From assembly GCA_014208095.1 (NCBI GenBank), contig JACHMT010000002.1, forward strand, positions 1,364,001 through 1,428,000: a DNA stretch of 64,000 nt, written 5' to 3'. The position numbers and the translations under genes are program-made. A model generated the notes under the pieces. The model had not been told where the DNA came from. It did no database searches and saw nothing but the letters and a program-made list of their open reading frames with translations. Below are positions 1-8,359 of the stretch, one piece after another; within the stretch, counting starts at the first letter, position 1; the number at the start of each line of letters is the position of its first letter. This DNA is from Actinospineispora eucalypti (GTDB taxonomy: Bacteria; Actinomycetota; Actinomycetes; Mycobacteriales; Pseudonocardiaceae).

Positions 1-326
1 TCGAAGCTGGCCTGGGTGAGCAGCGCCCGGGCGGTGCAGTCCCGGAGGATGTAGCCGAAGTCCGCGCCGGTCATCCGCACGTTCAGCGCGACCCGGACCA
101 GCCCGGCGTAGGCCAGCGCCACGTCGACCACCGGGTACTCCAGCCGGTTCTCCAGCAGCACGGCCACCCGGTCGCCCCGGCGCAGGCCCAACCCGGCCAG
201 CGCGTTGGCCAGGCGGCACGCCTGGTCCTGCAGCTCGCGGTAGCTCAGCCGGCCCCGCCCGGTGCTCACGGCCGGCCGGGCCGCGTTCTCCCGGATGCCC
301 CTGCGCAGCAGGTACGCCAGATCCAT
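1..326 (-). CDS. AMP-dependent acyl-CoA synthetase, N-terminal part
   Basis: The gene runs off the left edge, so only about 108 N-terminal residues are visible. It reads MDLAYLLRRGIRENAARPAV, then the LSYREL and LRRGDRVAVLLENR stretches typical of the N-terminal domain of ANL adenylating enzymes (fatty- or aromatic-acid CoA ligases). The AMP-binding P-loop and C-terminal domain lie outside the window. Its ATG overlaps the stop of the upstream OB-fold gene (TGATG), so it is the third gene of a thiolase/OB-fold/ligase operon and probably activates the carboxylate that the thiolase later cleaves. Substrate is not predictable. Confidence 0.85.
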   Translation of the reverse strand, partial: MDLAYLLRRGIRENAARPAVSTGRGRLSYRELQDQACRLANALAGLGLRRGDRVAVLLENRLEYPVVDVALAYAGLVRVALNVRMTGADFGYILRDCTARALLTQASF

Positions 327-715
327 CAGCTCTCCCCCGGAACGAACCAGAACGGCGGGGCCGACGACTCCGCCACCCGCAGCTGGACCGGGGTCGGCAC
401 GGTGGCGTCCTCCGGCAGGTCACGGATGTGCCCGAACACCCGCACGCCGGCCAGCCGCACCAGGCCGAGCAGGTAGGGCGGCGTGATCCCCTCGACCGGC
501 ACCCACACCCGGGTCCAGCTGTAGAGCACGCCCTGGGTGGGCAGCGCGGCCGGCTCCACCCGCACGCCGTGGCACAGGGGGCAGCCCGCGCGGGGCGGCC
601 AGCTCAGCCAGGCGCAGTCCAGGCAGCGCGATCCGACCAGCAGGCCCCGCTCGAAGTCCACCGGCCGGCGCTGCCCGGTGGGAGTGGCGTCAACCGCGCG
701 CAACAGGTTGGTCAT
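326..715 (-). CDS. Zn-ribbon/OB-fold (DUF35-type) partner of a thiolase
   Basis: A 129-residue protein starting MTNLLRAVDATPTG. It has the two parts of the DUF35 family: an N-terminal rubredoxin-like zinc ribbon with paired cysteines (SRCLDC and GCPLC), followed by an OB fold (QGVLYSWTRVWVPVEG ... VRVFGHIRDL). Such proteins bind acyl-CoA and form complexes with SCP2/SCP-x-type thiolases or retro-aldolases. The start ATG overlaps the thiolase stop (ATGA), which supports stoichiometric co-translation with that enzyme. Family assignment is firm; the partner is inferred from position. Confidence 0.88.
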   Translation of the reverse strand: MTNLLRAVDATPTGQRRPVDFERGLLVGSRCLDCAWLSWPPRAGCPLCHGVRVEPAALPTQGVLYSWTRVWVPVEGITPPYLLGLVRLAGVRVFGHIRDLPEDATVPTPVQLRVAESSAPPFWFVPGES

Positions 716-1872
716 GCCACCCGCTCCAGGATGTGCACGCTGCAGACCGCGGAGTCGCCGTCCATCCACCCGCCGCTGTTGTGGGCCAGCGCGAGGCGGG
801 CGCCCGGCGCCTGCCGGTCCGCCGCCTCGCCGCGCAGCTGCCAGGTGAGCTCGGCGATCTGCGCCACCCCGGTGGCGCCCACCGGGTGACCCCGTGAGGA
901 GAGCCCGCCGCTCGGGTTCACCGGGTGCCGCCCGCCCGGGCCGGTCACCCCCTCGCGCAGCAGCCGCCCCGCCTCGCCGTACCCGCACAGGCCCAGCTGT
1001 TCGTAGTAGAGCAGTTCTCCGGGGGCCATGGCGTCGTGCACCTCCAGCACGTCGAGGTCCGCCGGCCCGACGCCGCTCTGCTCGTAGGCCGCCTCGGCGG
1101 TCTCGGTGGCGACCGTGGGCTGGGCGTCGGTCCGGGTGGAGCGGGCGGTGCGCATCGCGCTGGCCCGCACCCGCACGCGGGGCCGGTCGCCGGGCACCAC
1201 GCCCGGCCGGGCCACCACGGCGGCGGCCGCCCCGTCGCTGATCGAGCCGCACATGAGCAGGGTCAGCGGGTCCGCGATCATGCGGCTGGCCAGCACCTGC
1301 TCGGCGGTCACCTCGTTGCGGTACTGCGCGTAGGGGTTGCGCGCACCGGCGGCGTGCGACTTGACGGCGGCCGCCGCCAGGTCATCCAGGGTCAGGCTGC
1401 CCTCGTCCAGCCGGTTGCGCAGCCGCATCGCGTAGACGGCGGTGAACTGCAGCCCGAGGCCCCGGGTGGCGTCCAGGTCGGCGGCGGTGCGCAGCGCCTC
1501 CAGGCTCCGCCCCCGGTCCCCGACGCACATCTTCTCGTGCCCGAGCACCAGCACCACGTCGGCGAACCCGGCCGCCACCGCCGCCACCGCCTCGCGGAAC
1601 GCGGTGGAACCGCTGGCGCAGGCGTTCTCCACGTTGGTCACCGGGACGCCCTCGATGCCGAGGTCGCGCACCACGGTCTGCCCGCGCACCTGCTCCTGGC
1701 CGGTGAGCAGCCCGGCCAGGCTGTTGCCCGAGTACACCGCCTGCACGTCGGCCAGGGTCAGCCCGGCGTCGCGCACCGCCCGCACCACCGCCACCCGGCA
1801 CAGGTCCTTCAGGGACAGCTCCGGGAAGCTCCCAAAGGGATGCATCCCGACTCCGACGACTTCAACGTCCAT
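712..1872 (-). CDS. Thiolase, SCP2/lipid-transfer type (acetyl-CoA acetyltransferase family)
   Basis: A 386-residue thiolase-fold protein. The nucleophile lies in VENACASGST (Cys85). The C-terminal half has EVHDAMAPGELLYYEQLGLC and the GLSSRGHPVGATG loop with the catalytic His. The spacing and the HDA motif resemble the SCP-x/lipid-transfer subgroup rather than biosynthetic PhaA-type thiolases. It would cleave or form a 3-oxoacyl-CoA in the cytoplasm. First gene of a three-gene operon with the DUF35 protein and the acyl-CoA ligase. A 30-bp element shared with the luciferase-like gene lies 22 bp upstream, suggesting control by the nearby IclR protein. Confidence 0.9.
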   Translation of the reverse strand: MDVEVVGVGMHPFGSFPELSLKDLCRVAVVRAVRDAGLTLADVQAVYSGNSLAGLLTGQEQVRGQTVVRDLGIEGVPVTNVENACASGSTAFREAVAAVAAGFADVVLVLGHEKMCVGDRGRSLEALRTAADLDATRGLGLQFTAVYAMRLRNRLDEGSLTLDDLAAAAVKSHAAGARNPYAQYRNEVTAEQVLASRMIADPLTLLMCGSISDGAAAAVVARPGVVPGDRPRVRVRASAMRTARSTRTDAQPTVATETAEAAYEQSGVGPADLDVLEVHDAMAPGELLYYEQLGLCGYGEAGRLLREGVTGPGGRHPVNPSGGLSSRGHPVGATGVAQIAELTWQLRGEAADRQAPGARLALAHNSGGWMDGDSAVCSVHILERVA

Positions 1873-1893
1873 GCCGGCAACGTACCACGTACC

Positions 1894-1923
1894 GGAACTG
1901 TTGGACTGTCAGATGAAACGCAT
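1894..1923 (+). promoter_or_regulatory. Candidate IclR operator, copy 1 (thiolase promoter)
   Basis: A 30-bp element of the form GGAA(C/T)TGT...CTGT...ATGAAACGCAT, 22 bp upstream of the thiolase ATG. It matches the element at 3695-3724 (opposite strand) at 23 of 30 positions, including the last 11 bases. ATGAAAC resembles half-sites of known IclR-family operators (KdgR-type TGAAAC). The IclR gene lies between the two copies. Function is inferred. Confidence 0.5.
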
Positions 1924-1981
1924 CTTGGCCGCAGCTGCTTACCGGCAGCGCGCCATGACTTACCTCAGAGGGGCCGGACGG

Positions 1982-2794
1982 TCAGCCCGCCACCGGTTGC
2001 CGGGTGTCACCCAGGGCCACCAGCCGCTGGGTGATCCGCTCCGCCGTGGCCAGCACCTCCGGCAGCACCTCCTCGGCCCGCTGGTCGGTCAGCCGGGCGG
2101 CCGGGCCGATCACGCTCAGCGAGGCCAGCACCCCGCCGGCCGCGTCGCGCACCGGAACGCTCACCCCCACCGCGCCGTCGATCCGCTCACCGTGGCTGAG
2201 CGCCCAGCCCCGCTCGCGGACCTCGGCCAGCTCTCCCATCAGGACCTCGCGGTTGGTGATCGTCGCCGAGGTGCGGGGCACCAGGGTGATGCGGTCCAGC
2301 AGGTGCTCGAGGTCGTCCGGGTTCAGCCAGGCCAACAGCACCTTGCCGGCGGACCCGGCGTGCACCGGCTCGGCGACCCCGATCCCGGCGATGTAGCGGA
2401 TCGGCCGGGCACTCGGCAGCTCGGTGACGCAGATGCGCTGGCCACCCACCCGCACGTGCAGCGCGGCGGTCTCCTCGGTCTCCACCCGCAACCGCTCCAG
2501 CTCCGGCCGGGCCACGATCTCCAGGCCGTTGCCCGGGCTGCTCAGCGCCTCCAGGAACTGGAAGCACCCGGGCCCGAGGCTGTACATGCCGCCCTTCGGG
2601 TCCTGCACCACCAGGTAGCTGCCCGCCAGCGTGCCCAGCAGGCGGAACGCGGTGGTCTTGGAGAGCCCGGTGGCGGCCGCGAGGTGGCCGAGGGTGCGCG
2701 GCCCGTCGGTCAGCGCGACCAGCAGTGCCACCGCCCGACTGACCGCCCGCACCGGGACGCCGTCGTTGCCCGTCTCCGGGACTGTCGGATTCAT
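1982..2794 (-). CDS. IclR-family transcriptional regulator
   Basis: A 270-residue protein starting MNPTVPETGND. The N-terminal winged helix reads RAVALLVALTDGPRTLGHLAAATGLSKTTAFRLLGTL, followed by the IclR effector domain (GSAGKVLLAWLNP ... GVSVPVRDAAGGVLASLSVIGPAARL). The ATG overlaps the stop of the luciferase-like gene upstream (ATGA), so it is the second gene of that operon. It probably senses an aromatic or organic acid linked to the neighbouring ligase/thiolase genes, and may control both promoters that carry the shared 30-bp element. Confidence 0.9.
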   Translation of the reverse strand: MNPTVPETGNDGVPVRAVSRAVALLVALTDGPRTLGHLAAATGLSKTTAFRLLGTLAGSYLVVQDPKGGMYSLGPGCFQFLEALSSPGNGLEIVARPELERLRVETEETAALHVRVGGQRICVTELPSARPIRYIAGIGVAEPVHAGSAGKVLLAWLNPDDLEHLLDRITLVPRTSATITNREVLMGELAEVRERGWALSHGERIDGAVGVSVPVRDAAGGVLASLSVIGPAARLTDQRAEEVLPEVLATAERITQRLVALGDTRQPVAG

Positions 2795-3705
2795 CCGGCC
2801 TCCGTCGGTTCGCCCAGGCCCAGGCCCTCGGCCAGCGCCACCAGCAGGTCCACCCCCACGGCCGGGTCCAGCTCCGGCCAGTGACAGCGGATCACCACCG
2901 TATCCACGCCGTCCGCCGCCAGCGCCAGCAGCCGGTCCCGACACTCCGCGAGCGGCCCGACCACCAGCGGCTCCCCCGGCGGGTTGGACCCGGCGTCCGG
3001 CGAGTACCAGCGGGGATAGGCCGCGCGGTGCGCGCGCACGGAGCGCGCAACCTCGGCCGCACCGAGCAGGTCGGTGACCAGTACATCCCGGCGCAACACC
3101 ACCGACTCGACCGGAGCCGCCGACCCCGCAACCAGGTCCGCGACCGCCGCCCGGGACACCTGGCCACCGATGAACGGCACGTAGCCCCTGGCCACCGCCC
3201 GGTCGAAGGTGCGCCGGCTCGCGGCGGCGTACCAGATCGGCGGGCGCGGGCGCTGCACCGGCCGCAGCGGACCGTCCGGCGGATCGGCCGCCCACAGCCC
3301 GGTCAACCGGTCCAGGACCGACAGCTGCCGACCCAGCCGCTCCGCACGGGGCACCCCGAACGCGTCGAACTCGTGGTCCCGGTAACCCTGGCCGGCACCG
3401 ATCACCAGCCGCCCGCCGGACAGCACGTCCAGCGTGGCCAGCTCCTCGGCCAGCACCACCGGGTGCAGAAACGGCATCAGCAGCACCCCGGCCACCAGGC
3501 GCATCGACCCGGTCTCCGGGACCAGCCGGGCCAGCAGCGGCAGCGGTTGCAGGTAGGGGCCGGCCAGGAAGTGCTGCCCGGCAACCACCGCCGCGTAACC
3601 CGCGTCCCGCGCCGCACGGGCGGTGGCCAGCTGATAGCCGGCCAGCGCCGCCGGATCGCTCGCGCCGATCCCGTGCAACGCGGCGGCAAACCTCATGCGT
3701 TTCAT
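2791..3705 (-). CDS. Luciferase-like (LLM class) F420/FMN-dependent oxidoreductase
   Basis: About 304 residues of a bacterial-luciferase TIM barrel: AARDAGYAAVVAGQHF, LVAGVLLMPFLHPVVLAEELATLDVLSGGRLVIGAGQGYRDHEFDAFG, and the C-terminal VVGPLAECRDRLLALAADGVD. The family uses reduced F420 or FMNH2 to reduce or oxygenate small substrates. The start is uncertain: MKRMRF (3705), MRFAAAL (3696) and a TTG at 3756 are in frame and none has a good ribosome-binding site. The candidate IclR operator overlaps the likely start, so repression by the downstream IclR gene product is plausible. Confidence 0.82.
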   Translation of the reverse strand: MKRMRFAAALHGIGASDPAALAGYQLATARAARDAGYAAVVAGQHFLAGPYLQPLPLLARLVPETGSMRLVAGVLLMPFLHPVVLAEELATLDVLSGGRLVIGAGQGYRDHEFDAFGVPRAERLGRQLSVLDRLTGLWAADPPDGPLRPVQRPRPPIWYAAASRRTFDRAVARGYVPFIGGQVSRAAVADLVAGSAAPVESVVLRRDVLVTDLLGAAEVARSVRAHRAAYPRWYSPDAGSNPPGEPLVVGPLAECRDRLLALAADGVDTVVIRCHWPELDPAVGVDLLVALAEGLGLGEPTEAG

Positions 3706-3724
3706 ACTACAGAACGACAATTCC
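3695..3724 (-). promoter_or_regulatory. Candidate IclR operator, copy 2 (luciferase-like gene start)
   Basis: Minus-strand copy of the 30-bp element at 1894-1923, ending in the identical ATGAAACGCAT and preceded by CTGT and GGAA(T)TGT at the same spacing. It overlaps the translation start of the luciferase-like gene, consistent with a repressor site. Confidence 0.5.
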
Positions 3725-3841
3725 AGAACTGGACAACCTCTCGAAAGGCAACCCAACGGCGAGTTGCCGCCGCCGCACGGCGCGGAGTGGCTGATCTTTG
3801 TTTGCGGCGGTTGAGGTGCGCCGCTTGGACACGGAGCCGAA

Positions 3842-3857
3842 TGTGACCGCGGTTACA
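3842..3857 (+). promoter_or_regulatory. Crp/GlxR-type operator before glutamate dehydrogenase
   Basis: TGTGACCGCGGTTACA, a near-palindrome matching TGTGA-N6-TCACA with one mismatch. It lies 42 bp upstream of the GDH start. In Corynebacterium the Crp homologue GlxR binds this kind of site and controls gdh; transfer to this organism is inference. Confidence 0.5.
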
Positions 3858-3899
3858 GTAGTGTGGTCACCTCTCCTGACGCGGGGGTGGCGAATCGCG

Positions 3900-6800
3900 A
3901 TGCGAAACCCGTCCTGGCTGGCCGAGCTGCACCGGCTCTACCTCGAGCATGCCTCGCCGGACGGGTTGGGCGTGCGCGGTCCGGCCGAGGCGGAGGCGGC
4001 CCTGCGGCGGGCGGCGGGAGCGGCGGCCGCGTTGGCGGCCGAGCGGGTGCCGGGCCGGCCGCTGCTGCTGGTGGGCGAGGCGGCCGGTGACCGGCGCGGC
4101 ACCGTGGTGCAGATCGTCACCGACGACATGCCGTACCTGGTCGAGTCGGTGCTGGCGGGGATCGGCCGGGTCGGCGGGCGGGTACGGCGGGTGATCGACC
4201 CGGCGGTGCCGGTGCGGCGGACGCTGGCCGGCGAGCTCACCCAGGTGCTGGCCGGCCCGGACGCGGCGCGGGCGGAGGTGGTGGAGCGCTGGATCCATGT
4301 GGAGCTGGACCCGTTCCCGGCCGACGAGGCGGACGACCTGGGTGACGAGCTGCGCGGCGTGCTCACCGACGTCCGGGATACCGTCCACGACCGCGACCGG
4401 ATGATCGCGGCCGCGCTGGAGGTGGCCGGCGAGCTGGCCGCCGCCTCGGCCGGGCGCGCGAGCACCGAGCCGGGCAAAGCGGCCGAGTTGGGCGAAGCGG
4501 CCGAGTTGCTGCGCTGGCTGGCCGACGGGCACTCCACGTTCCTGGGCTATCGCCGATACCGGGTGCACCCGGGGAACGGGTACCCCCGCGTACGGGCCGA
4601 GCTGGCCTCCGGGCTGGGGGTGCTGCGCGGGGACAGCCTGCGCTCCCGGCCGCCCTCGGACGCGCCGGCCCCGGACATGGACGGCGCCGGAGACGGCAAC
4701 GGTGCCGGATACCGCGCGTTGGTGCTGACCAGGGCCGGGTTGCCCAGCCGGGTGCTGCGGCCGGTGTTCCCGTACCAGCTCGGCATCGCCATCACCGACG
4801 GGGCCGGCCGGGTGGTCGGCGAGCACCGGTTCCTCGGGCTGCTCACGGTGGCCGCGCTGCGGGCGGACGTGCTGGACATTCCGTCGGTGCGGGGGCGGGT
4901 CCGGGCCGCGCTCCACCGGGCCGGACACCCGCTGGAGTCCTACGCCGGCCAGCGCATGCTCGAGGTGATCTCCGAGTACCCGCGCGAGGAGCTGTTCTGG
5001 GCCAGCGAGCGGGGGCTCCGCGAGGTCGCCACCGGGATGCTGTCCCCCACCCAGCCCCGGCGGCTGCGGCTGTTCCTGCGCCGCGAGCCGTACCGCCGGT
5101 TCTTCTCCTGCCTGGTCTACCTGCCCCGGGACCGCTACTCCACCCGGACCCGGCTGGCCATGCAGCAGGTGCTGCTGCGCGAGCTGGGCGGGCGGCGCAT
5201 CGAGTACACCGCGCGCATCGGCGAGTCCAGCCTGGCGCTGGTGCACTTCACCGTGCTGACCGACCCCGAGACCCCGCCACCCGACCAGCAGCGGCTACAG
5301 GCCCAGCTCGCCGCGGCGATCCTGACCTGGGACGACTGGGCGCTGGACGTGGCCGGCGCGGGCGAGCCCGACCTCGTCGACTACCTGGCCGGGCTGCCGG
5401 ACGGCTACAAGGACGACGTCGACCCGCTGCGCGCGCTGGCCGACCTGCGCCGCGTCCGCGCACTCGGCGGTGCCGGCGCGTCCGACCTGGTTCTCGAACC
5501 GGGAACCGAGCCGGGCGAGTTCCGGTTCCGGCTGTTCCTGACCGGCAGCGGGGTCACCCTGTCCTCGGTGCTGCCGGTGTTGCAGAGCCTCGGGGTGGAG
5601 GTGCTGGACGAGCACCCGTACGAGATCCTCCGGCCGGACGGCCGGTCGTGCTGGATCTACGACTTCGGGCTGCGCGTGGACCCGGCGACCGCGCTGACGC
5701 TGTCCGGGCAGGCCGGGGCGCGGCGGGAGTTCTGCGCGGCCTTCCTGGCCGCCTGGCGCGGTGACGCCGAGGTGGACCGGTTCAACGCGCTGGTGCCCCG
5801 GGTCGGGCTGCGCTGGCGGGAGGCCGCGTTGCTCCGCGCCTACGCCGGGTACGCCCGCCAGCTGGGCGGCCCGTTCGGCCCGGACTACGTGGCCGACACG
5901 CTGATCGAGCACGCCGGGGTGAGCCGGGCGCTGCTGCGGCTGTTCGCCGCGCGCTTCGACCCGGCCGCCGCCCCCGGTACCCGGGCCGACGCGCTGGAGG
6001 AGGCATCGGCGCTGGTCGATGCGGTCGCCGGGCTGGACGCCGACCGGATCCTGCGCGGCTACCTGGGCGCGATCACCGCCACCCTGCGCACCAACTACTA
6101 CCGGGACCGCCCGTTCCTCTCGTTCAAGATCGATCCGGCCGGGGTGCCGGAGATGCCCGCGCCACGCCCCCGGTTCGAGATCTTCGTGGACTCGCCGAGG
6201 GTGCGGGGAGTGCACCTGCGGTTCGGGCCGGTGGCCCGGGGCGGGCTGCGCTGGTCGGACCGGGCGGCGGACTTCCGCACCGAGATCCTGGGGCTGGTCA
6301 AGGCGCAGGCGGTGAAGAACGCGGTGATCGTCCCGGTGGGCGCCAAGGGCGGTTTCGTGGTGACCGCGCCCGACCCGGGCCCCGACGAGGTCACCGCCTG
6401 CTACCGGACGTTCATCTCGGCGCTGCTGGACGTCACCGACAACCGGGTGGACGGAAGGGTGGCGCCGCCGCCCGGGGTGGTGCGGCACGACGGCGACGAC
6501 AGCTACCTCGTGGTCGCCGCCGACAAGGGCACCGCCCGGATGTCCGACGTGGCGAACGCGCTGGCCGTCGAGCGCGGCTTCTGGCTCGGCGACGCGTTCG
6601 CCTCCGGCGGCTCGGTCGGCTACGACCACAAGGCCATGGGCATCACCGCCCGGGGCGCCTGGGAGAGCGTGAAGCGGCACTTCCGCGAGCTGGGGGTGGA
6701 CACCCAGAGCCAGGAGTTCACCGCGGTCGGGGTCGGCGACATGTCCGGCGACGTGTTCGGCAACGGGATGCTGCTGTCCGAGCACGTCCGACTGGTCGCC

Positions 6801-8351
6801 GCGTTCGACCACCGGCACGTCTTCCTCGACCCGACCCCGGACCCGGCCACCTCCTACGCCGAGCGGCGGCGGCTGTTCCGGCTGCCCCGGTCCTCCTGGG
6901 ACGACTACGACCGGGCGCTGATCAGCCCCGGCGGCGGGGTCTGGGGGCGCGCGGTGAAGTCGGTGCCGATCGGCAAGGAGGCCCGCGCCGCGCTGGGGCT
7001 GGCCGACGAGGTGACCCGGCTGAGCCCCCCGGAGCTGGTCCGGGCCATCCTGCTGGCCCCGGCCGACCTGCTGTGGAACGGCGGAATCGGCACCTACGTC
7101 AAGGCCTCCGCCGAGACCCACGCCGAGGCCGGTGACAAGGCCAACGACGCGGTCCGGGTGAATGGCGCCCAGCTGCGGGTGCGGGTGGTCGGCGAGGGCG
7201 GCAACCTCGGGCTGACCCAGGCCGGCCGGATCGAGTTCGCCCGGGCCGGAGGCAAGGTCAACACCGATGCGCTGGACAACTCGGCCGGGGTGGACTGCTC
7301 CGACCACGAGGTCAACATCAAGATCCTGTTGGACCGCCTGATGCGGGCCGGCGCGCTGGGCCGTGAGGACCGGGACGGCCTGCTGCGCGCGATGACCGAC
7401 GACGTGGGGGCGCTGGTCCTGGCGGACAACATCAGCCAGAACGCCACGCTCGGGCTGTCCCGCTCGCAGGCCGCCGAGACGGCCGGCGTGCACGGGCGGA
7501 TGGTCGCCGACCTGGAGGCGCGGCGCGGCCTGGACCGGGCGCTGGAGCTGCTGCCCGACGCCGCCGGTTTCGCCGCGCTGGAGGCCGCCGGCGAAGGCCT
7601 CACCTCACCCGAACTGGCCACCCTGCTCGCGCACGTGAAGCTGGACCTGAAGGCCTCGGTGCTGGAGTCCGGGCTGCCGGACCTGCCGGAGCTCGCCGAC
7701 CGGCTGACCGGGTACTTCCCCGCCGCGCTGACCGACCGGTTCGCCGACGCCCTGGCCGGGCACCCGCTGCGCCGGGAGATCGTGGCGACCGTGCTGGTCA
7801 ACGAGGTGGTCGACGGCGCCGGCACCAGCTTCGCGTTCCGGCTGGCCGAGGATCTGGGGGTCGGCGCGGAGGATGCGGTGCGGGCGTTCTGCGTGGCGAC
7901 CGGGGTATTCGGACTGCGGCGGTTCTGGTCGGACGTCACGGCGCTGGGCCCGGCGGTGCCCACCGGGGTGAGCGATGGGATGGTGCGCGACTCGCGGCGG
8001 CTGCTGGACGGCGCCGCTCGCTGGCTGCTCACCCGCCGCCCGCTCCCGCTGGCGATCGCCGGCGAGGTCGGGCGACTCGGGCCGGAGATATCGGTGCTGC
8101 TCGCGCGGCTGCCCGAGCTGCTGCGCGGGCGGGACGCCGAGCAGGTCCGGCGGCGGGCCGCCGAACTGGTCGCGGACGGCGTCCCGGCGGACCTCGCCCG
8201 GCGCGCCTCGGTACTGCCCCGGGCGGCGGGGCTGCTGGACGTGGTCGACGTGGCCGGGCAGCCCGGCCGGGCCCGGCTTCCGGTCGAGGACGTCGCCGAG
8301 CTGTACTTCACCCTGTCGGAGCGGCAGGACGACCACGGCTCGAGGCGGTAG
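3900..8351 (+). CDS. gdhB: NAD-specific glutamate dehydrogenase, large (180-kDa class)
   Basis: A 1483-residue protein from ATG 3900, preceded by GGGGGTGG. It is the bacterial large NAD-GDH (Bac_GDH), usually about 1600 residues, which oxidatively deaminates glutamate to 2-oxoglutarate in the cytoplasm. Residues roughly 1-650 are the regulatory N-terminal region (DDMPYLVESV, FLGYRRYRV). The catalytic core follows (LRFGPVARGGLRWSDRAADFR, AQAVKNAVIVPVGAKGGF) with the NAD-binding half (GVGDMSGDVFGNGM, VVGEGGNLGLTQAGRIE). Monocistronic and convergent with KdpD. A longer in-frame start at 3798 lacks conservation and a ribosome-binding site. A Crp-like site sits upstream. The symbol follows Streptomyces usage and is tentative. 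Confidence 0.93.
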   Translation: MRNPSWLAELHRLYLEHASPDGLGVRGPAEAEAALRRAAGAAAALAAERVPGRPLLLVGEAAGDRRGTVVQIVTDDMPYLVESVLAGIGRVGGRVRRVIDPAVPVRRTLAGELTQVLAGPDAARAEVVERWIHVELDPFPADEADDLGDELRGVLTDVRDTVHDRDRMIAAALEVAGELAAASAGRASTEPGKAAELGEAAELLRWLADGHSTFLGYRRYRVHPGNGYPRVRAELASGLGVLRGDSLRSRPPSDAPAPDMDGAGDGNGAGYRALVLTRAGLPSRVLRPVFPYQLGIAITDGAGRVVGEHRFLGLLTVAALRADVLDIPSVRGRVRAALHRAGHPLESYAGQRMLEVISEYPREELFWASERGLREVATGMLSPTQPRRLRLFLRREPYRRFFSCLVYLPRDRYSTRTRLAMQQVLLRELGGRRIEYTARIGESSLALVHFTVLTDPETPPPDQQRLQAQLAAAILTWDDWALDVAGAGEPDLVDYLAGLPDGYKDDVDPLRALADLRRVRALGGAGASDLVLEPGTEPGEFRFRLFLTGSGVTLSSVLPVLQSLGVEVLDEHPYEILRPDGRSCWIYDFGLRVDPATALTLSGQAGARREFCAAFLAAWRGDAEVDRFNALVPRVGLRWREAALLRAYAGYARQLGGPFGPDYVADTLIEHAGVSRALLRLFAARFDPAAAPGTRADALEEASALVDAVAGLDADRILRGYLGAITATLRTNYYRDRPFLSFKIDPAGVPEMPAPRPRFEIFVDSPRVRGVHLRFGPVARGGLRWSDRAADFRTEILGLVKAQAVKNAVIVPVGAKGGFVVTAPDPGPDEVTACYRTFISALLDVTDNRVDGRVAPPPGVVRHDGDDSYLVVAADKGTARMSDVANALAVERGFWLGDAFASGGSVGYDHKAMGITARGAWESVKRHFRELGVDTQSQEFTAVGVGDMSGDVFGNGMLLSEHVRLVAAFDHRHVFLDPTPDPATSYAERRRLFRLPRSSWDDYDRALISPGGGVWGRAVKSVPIGKEARAALGLADEVTRLSPPELVRAILLAPADLLWNGGIGTYVKASAETHAEAGDKANDAVRVNGAQLRVRVVGEGGNLGLTQAGRIEFARAGGKVNTDALDNSAGVDCSDHEVNIKILLDRLMRAGALGREDRDGLLRAMTDDVGALVLADNISQNATLGLSRSQAAETAGVHGRMVADLEARRGLDRALELLPDAAGFAALEAAGEGLTSPELATLLAHVKLDLKASVLESGLPDLPELADRLTGYFPAALTDRFADALAGHPLRREIVATVLVNEVVDGAGTSFAFRLAEDLGVGAEDAVRAFCVATGVFGLRRFWSDVTALGPAVPTGVSDGMVRDSRRLLDGAARWLLTRRPLPLAIAGEVGRLGPEISVLLARLPELLRGRDAEQVRRRAAELVADGVPADLARRASVLPRAAGLLDVVDVAGQPGRARLPVEDVAELYFTLSERQDDHGSRR

Positions 8352-8359
8352 CCCGGTGA

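Noticed and set aside
3798..3899. Longer N-terminus for the glutamate dehydrogenase
   Set aside because: No ribosome-binding site at 3798, and the extension spans the Crp-like site; ATG 3900 with GGGGGTGG upstream is better.
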